Virus record (IMG/VR): IMGVR_UViG_3300049460_000386
Location: 1-24,032 of that record
Direction: 5' to 3' (one strand)
Source of the DNA: a virus
DNA length: 24,032 nucleotides
The notes under the pieces were generated by a model. The model was not told where the DNA came from. It saw only the letters and a list, made by a program, of their open reading frames with translations, and searched no databases. The position numbers and the translations under genes are program-made. Below, piece after piece: positions 1 to 5,028 of this stretch; position 1 is the stretch's first letter, and the number at the start of each line of letters is the position of its first letter.

Positions 1-336
1 ATGACAATCATGCCCGACAAACCAGACACATGGCTGCTCGTTCTCGCGTGGCTGGGGCAGCACGCGCCGACGATCTACGCTGGTGCATTGTCATTCGTGG
101 TCGGTGCTTTGCGGATCATTTATGGCGGTGGTACGCGGCGACAAGCGCTGCTTGAAGCGTCGCTTTGCACGCTGATCACCATAGGCTTAATTCCTTTGTT
201 GGAGTACTTCGGTCTACCGCAGAACTTCGCCACGGCTGCGGGTGTATTCATCGGTTTTCTTGGCGTTAAGAAGATCGCCGATCTGGCTGATCGGTTCGCC
301 GACTTCAAGTTTCCTAAGTCGGATTCGACGCCATGA
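1..336 (+). CDS. Phage holin, lambda lysis protein S family
   Basis: Small inner-membrane protein that would open holes in the cytoplasmic membrane to release or activate the endolysin at the end of infection. The 111-residue product has three hydrophobic segments (about residues 24-40, 51-69 and 76-90) and a charged C-terminus (DLADRFADFKFPK), as in the lambda-type holin family PF05106. The YGGG turn after segment 1 and the GVFIGFLG run in segment 3 fit that family. The gene starts at the first base of the window, so its ribosome binding site is not visible; a second ATG at codon 4 is an alternative start. Its stop overlaps the next small ORF (ATGA). No endolysin or spanin is seen downstream, so the rest of the lysis cassette is presumably upstream of the window. 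Family assignment is from recalled similarity. Confidence 0.82.
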   Translation: MTIMPDKPDTWLLVLAWLGQHAPTIYAGALSFVVGALRIIYGGGTRRQALLEASLCTLITIGLIPLLEYFGLPQNFATAAGVFIGFLGVKKIADLADRFADFKFPKSDSTP

Positions 337-461
337 AGCGCCGTTCTTGGGTGCTGCCTCTTGTGTTCCTGCTGGCCTACTCCGACATGGGCCATATCCA
401 GTGTGGTGAGTCGCTGGCATGCCAGCAACTCGATGCTCAATCATTCCATCATAAGGTTTAG
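333..461 (+). CDS. Small coupled ORF, 42 aa, signal-peptide-like N-terminus
   Basis: Not recognised as a known family. It starts in an ATGA overlap with the holin stop and ends 3 bp before the next gene, which argues for translation by coupling. The product begins MKRR followed by a hydrophobic run (WVLPLVFLLAY), typical of a signal peptide or a single membrane anchor. It then has a short polar tail with two cysteines (residues 25 and 31) and a His-rich C-terminus. There is no clear lipobox before either cysteine, so it does not look like a standard Rz1-type outer spanin. Given its position it may be a small lysis accessory protein or a degenerate spanin, but that is inference only. Confidence 0.5.
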   Translation: MKRRSWVLPLVFLLAYSDMGHIQCGESLACQQLDAQSFHHKV

Positions 462-464
462 AGA

Positions 465-911
465 ATGGCTTATACCCAATACGAAACCGTTGTCGCCAAC
501 ACTCCCGAAGAGCTGACGGCCAAGCTGGCACAGGCCCTCGCCGATGGTTGGCAGCCTTATGGTAGTCCTGTCTCCATCACTGAAGGCTTTCAAGTGCTTC
601 AGGCTGTAGTGAAGGGATCAAGCAATGTTGGCAGTGCGCCGGGCGACATCACCTCGGACAACATCACGGACGCGTCGGATGTCGGTAAGGCCGTGCTGGT
701 GAGTGTTGACGCTGCGGCTGCGCGTGCCGCAATTGGCAGTGGGACTTCGGACTTCTCCGGTAGCTACAACGATCTGACCGATCTACCTGCCATTCCCGTC
801 GAAGGTGATGCCGCGATGCTGGAAGCCGGTACCGACGTCGTCGCGCATACCTGGTCAGCCAAACTGATCCATGACGAGGTTGCCCGCCAGATTGCTGCGA
901 TATCCGCTTGA
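465..911 (+). CDS. DUF1737 / head-fibre-like protein
   Basis: The 148-residue product has two parts. Residues 1-50 (YETVVANTPEELTAKLAQAL, then GWQPYGSPV) match the small DUF1737 domain, which is common in phage proteins and has no established function. Residues about 60-115 carry a Gly/Ala/Asp-rich fibre motif (DASDVGKAVL, AAARAAIGSG, SGSYNDLTDLPAIP) of the kind found in phage head-fibre and tail-fibre shafts, such as phi29 gp8.5. The C-terminus is predicted helical. The gene follows the small coupled ORF by 3 bp, with AAGG at about 452-455 as a possible ribosome binding site. It is the last gene before the cos region, which in the linear virion map would put it at the extreme right end. A capsid decoration role is suggested by the family only. 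Confidence 0.72.
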   Translation: MAYTQYETVVANTPEELTAKLAQALADGWQPYGSPVSITEGFQVLQAVVKGSSNVGSAPGDITSDNITDASDVGKAVLVSVDAAAARAAIGSGTSDFSGSYNDLTDLPAIPVEGDAAMLEAGTDVVAHTWSAKLIHDEVARQIAAISA

Positions 912-926
912 GCCATAAACAAGCGG
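904..926 (+). other. Hairpin overlapping the stop codon of the head-fibre-like gene
   Basis: A perfect 7-bp inverted repeat, CCGCTTG (904-910) and CAAGCGG (920-926), with a 9-nt loop. It spans the TGA stop at 909-911. There is no run of T after it, so it is not a standard intrinsic terminator. It could protect the 3' end of the late message or act as a weak terminator before the cos region. Confidence 0.4.
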
Positions 927-1033
927 TCTCATCGTGCAAAATAATGGTCTTAGTCGACTGCCTCCGTTTCAAACGCAGTGAGTGACTTCGGCAGACGGCG
1001 GAGGCCCGGGGACCCTGGCAACTTCCAAGGTAC

Positions 1034-1054
1034 ACGGGGCATAAGACTCGCGGG
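1034..1054 (+). other. cosN: Predicted lambda-like cosN packaging cut site
   Basis: The sequence reads ACGGGGC, six bases, then CTCGCGGG. Lambda cosN as I recall it has the same two blocks with the same six-base spacing; only the six bases inside the cohesive end differ (15 of 21 positions identical). By analogy the nicks would fall after 1036 on the + strand and after 1048 on the - strand, leaving a 12-nt 5' overhang GGGCATAAGACT at 1037-1048. Upstream, GGGACC (1009-1014) and AGGT (1028-1031) sit about where lambda has GGGTCC of cosQ and AGGT just before cosN. The position between the lysis genes and the terminase genes is where lambda carries cos, and the large terminase here is of the lambda GpA family. 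The match was made by eye. Confidence 0.75.
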
Positions 1055-1083
1055 AAAATGTTAGTGGCAGTGCGCAAAAGTTA

Positions 1084-1360
1084 GTTAACTGGTTAACTCG
1101 GGGGGGTTAACTTGGCTGAAGCCCTTACAGTCCGTGGCCTGTAGCCCGGTTAACTAAGGCGTTAACCAGGTTAACTCGGTTAACTGCTAATTGGCCTCAA
1201 CGCCAGACGGGCTGGGGCTTTGAGCATGGTTAACTCCTGAGTTAACCAACTGTTTTACTTGGTTAACTCCCAACGTCACCCTGAATTGACCTATAGGTCG
1301 CGCAGGCCGTGGCGTTCAGCGGTTCATCGATGAGTTAACCGACTAAATCACTCGGTTAAC
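1084..1360. repeat. Array of 12 GTTAAC palindromes (cosB-like or operator array)
   Basis: GTTAAC occurs at 1084, 1092, 1106, 1149, 1161, 1170, 1179, 1229, 1241, 1262, 1334 and 1355. Most copies extend to GGTTAACT or GGTTAACTC in one orientation or the other. A 6-bp site is expected about once in 4 kb at random. I noticed only two other copies in the window (2751 and 6342). Some copies form inverted pairs. The array begins about 36 bp to the right of the predicted lower-strand cos nick. This is where lambda places cosB, the multi-copy binding site of its small terminase subunit. No gene is convincing in this interval. Binding by the small terminase (2157-2756) or by the KilA-N protein (1648-2142) is inference. 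Confidence 0.8.
1239..1269. repeat. 11-bp perfect inverted repeat with 9-nt loop
   Basis: GAGTTAACCAA (1239-1249) and TTGGTTAACTC (1259-1269) are perfect inverted repeats separated by 9 nt. Their GTTAAC cores are 21 bp apart, two turns of B-DNA. The left arm also pairs with GGTTAACTC at 1228-1236 across a 2-nt spacer, so the two structures compete. Confidence 0.75.
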
Positions 1361-1365
1361 TCATC
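1329..1365. repeat. 14-bp perfect inverted repeat with 9-nt loop
   Basis: GATGAGTTAACCGA (1329-1342) and TCGGTTAACTCATC (1352-1365) are perfect inverted repeats with a 9-nt loop. Loop length and 21-bp core spacing are the same as in the repeat at 1239-1269. It is the last and longest of the GTTAAC-based structures. No T-run follows, so it does not look like a terminator; a protein-binding dyad is more likely. Confidence 0.8.
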
Positions 1366-1369
1366 AGCC

Positions 1370-1474
1370 AAAAACTCTCGCATTTCAGGGCAAAACTCGC
1401 GCCTTTTCAGGCAAAACTCGGGGCTTTTTGAGCAAAACTCGAGCACTTCAGCGCAAAACTCAACACCCCGCGCT
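1370..1474. repeat. Five direct repeats of exactly 21 bp (CAAAACTC units)
   Basis: AAAACTC occurs at 1371, 1392, 1413, 1434 and 1455, a constant 21-bp step. The inner units read CAAAACTCG followed by a variable C/G/T-rich half often ending TTTCAGG; the last unit diverges after CAAAACTC. The period equals two helical turns, so the conserved blocks would lie on one DNA face. The units touch with no spacers, so this is not a CRISPR. The same 21 bp equals seven codons, so on the - strand the array reads as heptads containing EFC, inside an ORF that I do not call as a gene. The array lies 5 bp after the last GTTAAC inverted repeat and ends 33 bp before the terminator at 1507. Confidence 0.8.
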
Positions 1475-1506
1475 GGAGTTTTTTTGCCTTTTTTCAGTTC
1501 AACCAG

Positions 1507-1529
1507 CCTCGGCATCCGCCGGGGTTTTT
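1507..1529 (+). terminator. Intrinsic terminator before the KilA-N gene
   Basis: CCTCGGC (1507-1513) pairs with GCCGGGG (1518-1524; one G-T wobble) over a 4-nt loop and is followed by TTTTT. It would stop transcription coming through the cos region and insulate the packaging genes from the lysis operon, unless antitermination operates. Two further T-rich runs lie just upstream (about 1479-1496). Confidence 0.65.
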
Positions 1530-1647
1530 CGTTCCTGCCGTAAGGCAAACCGAATAAGCAGGCTAGGACAGATCATCCGAACGAGGACGGTTTCTCTCCG
1601 CCTACGCCTCTGCCTGCTTACCCTTCCAGGCGGAAGGAGAGCGATGA

Positions 1648-2142
1648 ATGAACAACGTCATCCCCTTTCATTACCAAGGTCAAGCCGTTCGCTTTAATAG
1701 CGAGGGCTGGATCAATGCCACTGAAATCGCCAAGCGAGAAGGTAGGCGCCTCGATAAGTGGCTTTCGACTCAAGAAACCCAGGAATACATACGTGCCCTG
1801 GGTCATCATTTAAATACCCCCGAAAAGGGGGATTTAATCTCGTCGATGCGCGGACGCTCTGGTGGCACCTGGTTACACCCGAAACTGGCTGTGGCATTTG
1901 CAAGATGGCTCTCGGCGGACTTTGCCGTCTGGTGTGACCTGCACATCGATGCCTTGTTGCGCGGCGAGCTGGACGAGAAACAGCAGTTTGACCGGGCCTG
2001 TAAGAGCCTGGATGACGCCAAAGCAAACGCCAGCCTTAACGGCAAGGCGCTTGCCAAGTACCGCTGGAAGAAGCCGGAACTTGTACAGCAAGTCGAGTAC
2101 TGGCGTGGCCAGCTGCAACTGACCTTGGGTCTGTGCGATTAA
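1648..2142 (+). CDS. KilA-N domain DNA-binding protein
   Basis: The 164-residue product carries a KilA-N domain over about residues 3-110, starting VIPFHYQGQAVRF with WINATEIAKR. It has the diagnostic block GGTWLHPKLAVAFARWLSAD (about residues 72-91) and then FAVWCDLHIDALLRGE. The remaining C-terminal segment (ASLNGKALAKYRWKKPEL, then a leucine-rich end) resembles the helical tail of other phage KilA-N proteins. KilA-N is a DNA-binding fold found in phage antirepressors and regulators. A second ATG at 1644 is out of frame; 1648 is preceded by GGAAGGAG at 1632-1639 with good spacing. The gene sits between the repeat array and the small terminase gene, 14 bp upstream of the latter. This suggests a role in packaging or in controlling the packaging genes, but the target is unknown. 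Confidence 0.87.
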   Translation: MNNVIPFHYQGQAVRFNSEGWINATEIAKREGRRLDKWLSTQETQEYIRALGHHLNTPEKGDLISSMRGRSGGTWLHPKLAVAFARWLSADFAVWCDLHIDALLRGELDEKQQFDRACKSLDDAKANASLNGKALAKYRWKKPELVQQVEYWRGQLQLTLGLCD

Positions 2143-2156
2143 CTAAAGGTTAGGCC

Positions 2157-2756
2157 ATGACCACAGTCACTAAGGCGGAGTACGCCCAGCGCCAAGGTTG
2201 GTCCAAGGCCTACGTGTCCAAGCTGGCCAAGAGCGGCCGCCTGGTGCTGGCCGCGGACGGCACGGTGGAGGTCGAGGCGACGGATCGCCGCCTGCTCAGC
2301 ACAGCGGACCCGAGCAAGGCCAACGTGGCGGCACGGCATCAGCGTGAACGCAGAGAGCACAGTCCGCAGCGGCCGGTCGCACCAGTCCCGATCGATCACC
2401 CACCAACGACCGACTTCTCACGGCAGACGCCGCTGCCGGGCGAAGGCATTCCGGACTTTCAGGAATCGCGGGCTTTTCGCGAGTACTTCGAGTCTCGTTT
2501 GACCGAAAGCGAGTTTTACAAAAATCGCGGGGCCTATGTGGAGTTGGCGGCAGTGAAAAGGGCCGCGCATTCCACGGGACGCATGCTGAGAGATTTGCTG
2601 CTCGGCATGCCGCCGCAGTTGGCACCCGAGCTGGCCGCAATGAGCGATCACTGGGAAATCGAACGGCACCTGACGGCGGCGCTGCGCCGCGTCCTGGAAG
2701 ATGCCGAGCGCATGTCCTCGGCCGACCTTGTTCATGCATTGACACCAGCGAGTTAA
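2157..2756 (+). CDS. terS: Terminase small subunit (Nu1-like)
   Basis: DNA-recognition subunit of the packaging motor; it would bind near cos and position the large subunit. The 199-residue product begins with a helix-turn-helix/winged segment (about residues 4-45: KAEYAQRQGWSKAYVSKLAK, then GRLVLAADGTVEVEATDRRL), as in Nu1-like proteins that read cosB in lambda. A Pro/Arg-rich linker (about 60-95) follows, then a helical C-terminal half (FREYFESRLTESEFYKNRGA and RRVLEDAERM) likely used for oligomerisation and contact with the large subunit. AAAGG at about 2145-2149 precedes the ATG. It ends 3 bp before the large subunit gene, the expected TerS-TerL pair. Its stop codon lies within a GTTAAC (2751-2756). 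Assignment rests on position and N-terminal architecture more than on strong sequence motifs. Confidence 0.8.
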   Translation: MTTVTKAEYAQRQGWSKAYVSKLAKSGRLVLAADGTVEVEATDRRLLSTADPSKANVAARHQRERREHSPQRPVAPVPIDHPPTTDFSRQTPLPGEGIPDFQESRAFREYFESRLTESEFYKNRGAYVELAAVKRAAHSTGRMLRDLLLGMPPQLAPELAAMSDHWEIERHLTAALRRVLEDAERMSSADLVHALTPAS

Positions 2757-2759
2757 CCA

Positions 2760-4769
2760 ATGTCAACGGAAATGCCTGACGGTGAACAGGAGTACCGTCA
2801 GGATTTTTTCCGTGGGTTGAAGCCCGAGCCCGACGTCTGGATCGATGTCTGGGCTGACGAGTACATGCGTATTCCACGCGATGCCGGCGCTGCCGAACCC
2901 GGCCAGTACCGCACGGCGCGGACTCCGTATGCCCGTGAACCGATGCGCTGCCTGTCCCCGGCGCATCCCTGCAAGCGCGTGGTGACCATGGTCGCCTCGC
3001 AGTTGATGAAGACCCAGATTGCCCTGAACTGGATCGGCGGTCTGGTACACATGGCACCGTCGAACATCTTGACCTTACTGCCCAGCCTGGGCCTGGCCAA
3101 GCGGGTCTCGTCGCGCATCGGCAAGACCATCAAGGCCACCCCAGTGCTGCGCGAACGGGTGGCGGCCAACCGCTCGCGCGATGCCCGCAACACCATGGAC
3201 ACCAAAGAGTTCGAGGGCGGCTCGTTGTACATCACCACTGCCGGCTCGGCGGCGAACCTGTCGGAGTTGTCGGCGCGCTACATCTACGGCGATGAAGTGG
3301 ATCGCTGGGTGGTGGACGTGGGCGAGGAGGGTGACCCGATTGAGCTGGCAGAAACCCGCGGCAGTACGTTTGGCCGTAACGCCAAATTCTACTTTTCCAG
3401 TTCGCCGACGATTCGTGGTGCGTCGCGCATTGCCGATTTGTTCGAGACCAGCGATCAGCGTTTTTATTATGTGCCGTGTCCGAATTGCGGGCACATGCAA
3501 GTCCTGGAGTGGGAGCGCCTGCTTTACTCGGCGGATTACCAGCGGGTGCACTACCAGTGTGCCGGGCCTGACTGTGACGTGCTGATTGAGGAACACCATA
3601 AGGGCGAGATGTTGGCCAAGGGCGAGTGGCGTGCCCATGCCCAGGGCGATGGTGAAACCGTGGGGTTCAACCTCAATGCCTTGTACTCGCCAGCGGGCTG
3701 GACCGGTTGGGCCGCATTGGCCAAGCAGTTCGAGAAGGCCAAGCTGGCCATGTCGCGCGGTGATCTGGAACCCATGCAAGTGTTTTATAACACCCGCCTG
3801 GCCAAGGTCTGGGACAGCGCACAGGAGCAAACCAAAGCCGATGTGTTGATGGCGCGGGCGCGCCTGGAACCCTATGGCTTGGGGTTGATGCCGTGCGGTG
3901 CATTGCTGCTGACGGCGGCGGTCGATGTTCAAGGCAACCGTCTGGAGTTGTTGGTGGTCGGCTGGGGGCCGGGCATGGAGCGCTGGATCATCGATTACCA
4001 GGTGATCTGGGGGGACCCGTCCGATGAACACACCTGGGCGGTGCTGGATGACAAACTCAAGGCGCGTTATCCGCATCCGAGCGGTGCGCAGCTGACGATC
4101 CGGGCTGTGGGCATCGACTCCGGCGGGCATCACACTGATGAGGTTTACCAGTTCTGCCGGCTGCGACGCTGGCGCAACATTTTTGCGGTGAAGGGGGCGA
4201 GCAAACCCGGCCGACCGGTGATCGCACAGCGGCCATCGATGGTGGATGTAACCTGGAAAGGCACCACTGAACGCAAAGGGGTGGGGCTCTGGATGATTGG
4301 CACCGACACTGCCAAGGACTGGATCTATAACCGCTATCCGGTGGAAGACGGTCCCGGTGCTTTGCACTTTGCCAACGACCTGCCAAACGATTTTTTTGAA
4401 CAGTGCGTCGCCGAGCGCAAGGTCACCCGCTACGTCAAAGGCTTCAAGAGAGTCGAATGGGTCAAGGGCAAGGCAGAGCGTAACGAGGCCCTGGACTTGA
4501 TGGTGTACAGCCTGGCCATGGCGCATTATCTGGGACTGAACCGCTACAAGGAACATGACTGGGCACAGGTGAGAAGCGCTCTGTGGCAGGTGACGCCATC
4601 AGGCCAGAAACCTGTCACGGCCGAGCGTCTACGTGCTGCGGCGAAACCAGAGGAACAGCCGGCCGAGGCAGCGCCGCAACACAGTGTCCCCACGACGGCC
4701 CCCGTGCGTATTGCAGCACCGGCACAACGGCGAAGTTCCAGCAGCGGCTACCTCAAAAAGCGACGCTGA
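2760..4769 (+). CDS. terL: Terminase large subunit, lambda GpA family
   Basis: ATPase and endonuclease that cuts concatemers at cos and pumps DNA into the procapsid. The 669-residue length matches the GpA family (PF05876; lambda gpA is 641). The variant Walker A region is VASQLMKTQIALN at about residues 78-90. The Walker B strand with acidic pair is YIYGDEVDRW at about 174-183. A Cys-rich zinc-binding insert follows (CPNCGH, then CAGPDC, about 240-275). The nuclease half begins AAVDVQGNRLELLVVGWG (about 385-402), carrying the expected metal-binding Asp, and continues with IDSGGHHTDEVYQFCR (about 452-467). The C-terminus is Pro/Ala-rich and basic (YLKKRR), as expected for the portal-docking tail. 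The start follows the small subunit by 3 bp. GpA-type terminases generally make cohesive ends, in line with the cos site at 1034-1054. Confidence 0.96.
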   Translation: MSTEMPDGEQEYRQDFFRGLKPEPDVWIDVWADEYMRIPRDAGAAEPGQYRTARTPYAREPMRCLSPAHPCKRVVTMVASQLMKTQIALNWIGGLVHMAPSNILTLLPSLGLAKRVSSRIGKTIKATPVLRERVAANRSRDARNTMDTKEFEGGSLYITTAGSAANLSELSARYIYGDEVDRWVVDVGEEGDPIELAETRGSTFGRNAKFYFSSSPTIRGASRIADLFETSDQRFYYVPCPNCGHMQVLEWERLLYSADYQRVHYQCAGPDCDVLIEEHHKGEMLAKGEWRAHAQGDGETVGFNLNALYSPAGWTGWAALAKQFEKAKLAMSRGDLEPMQVFYNTRLAKVWDSAQEQTKADVLMARARLEPYGLGLMPCGALLLTAAVDVQGNRLELLVVGWGPGMERWIIDYQVIWGDPSDEHTWAVLDDKLKARYPHPSGAQLTIRAVGIDSGGHHTDEVYQFCRLRRWRNIFAVKGASKPGRPVIAQRPSMVDVTWKGTTERKGVGLWMIGTDTAKDWIYNRYPVEDGPGALHFANDLPNDFFEQCVAERKVTRYVKGFKRVEWVKGKAERNEALDLMVYSLAMAHYLGLNRYKEHDWAQVRSALWQVTPSGQKPVTAERLRAAAKPEEQPAEAAPQHSVPTTAPVRIAAPAQRRSSSSGYLKKRR

Positions 4770-4821
4770 GTGAAACGCGCAGTTGCAACCCACGTTGTCT
4801 TTTTACTTTAGAGCGATCCCC

Positions 4822-5028
4822 ATGGCCTTTACCCAACAGCAACTCGATGCGGTCGAGAAGGCAATTGCGCGCGGTGAAAAAATCGTGCGCTACGCAGATC
4901 GCAACGTCGAGTACCGCGACATCGACGAATTGCTCAGGGCACGCGACGAAATTCGGAGCTCGCTGATCGCGGCGGCAGGTCCGCGGTCGCGCATCGTGCG
5001 GCTTTACCATGGAGGCAAGGGACTGTAA
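4822..5028 (+). CDS. W: Head-tail joining protein gpW
   Basis: The 68-residue product has the length and position of lambda gpW (PF02831), a small head-completion protein added after DNA packaging that prepares the portal vertex for FII and tail attachment. Sequence features are an N-terminal helix (FTQQQLDAVEKAIARGE), a short hairpin (KIVRYADRNVEYRDI) and a second helix (DELLRARDEIRSSLIAA), the known gpW alpha-beta-alpha layout. The tail RIVRLYHGGKGL is basic. An in-frame ATG at 4783 would add 13 residues without family support, so 4822 is chosen. The stop shares its last base with the start of the portal gene (TAATG). Confidence 0.87.
   Translation: MAFTQQQLDAVEKAIARGEKIVRYADRNVEYRDIDELLRARDEIRSSLIAAAGPRSRIVRLYHGGKGL

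Noticed and set aside
940-1060. tRNA gene in the structured stretch
   Set aside because: There is no T-loop consensus, no anticodon arm of normal geometry and no acceptor stem; the cos explanation fits better.
1370-1474. CRISPR array
   Set aside because: The 21-bp units touch each other and have no spacers; no cas genes are present.
1348-1548. Antisense ORF of 66 codons with repeated EFC heptads
   Set aside because: It starts at a TTG (the first ATG is at 1515), has no ribosome binding site, runs through the terminator, and its repeats follow from the 21-bp DNA repeats. Kept as a finding, not as a gene.
1428-1697. Open frame of 89 codons on the + strand before the KilA-N gene
   Set aside because: It crosses the repeats, the terminator and the KilA-N start, with no SD and no recognisable protein.
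3075-4556. Long antisense ORF of 493 codons opposite the large terminase gene
   Set aside because: Shadow frame of a GC-rich gene; the + strand protein has clear terminase motifs.
4783-4821. Longer start for gpW
   Set aside because: Adds 13 residues with no family support; 4822 gives the exact length of lambda gpW (68).
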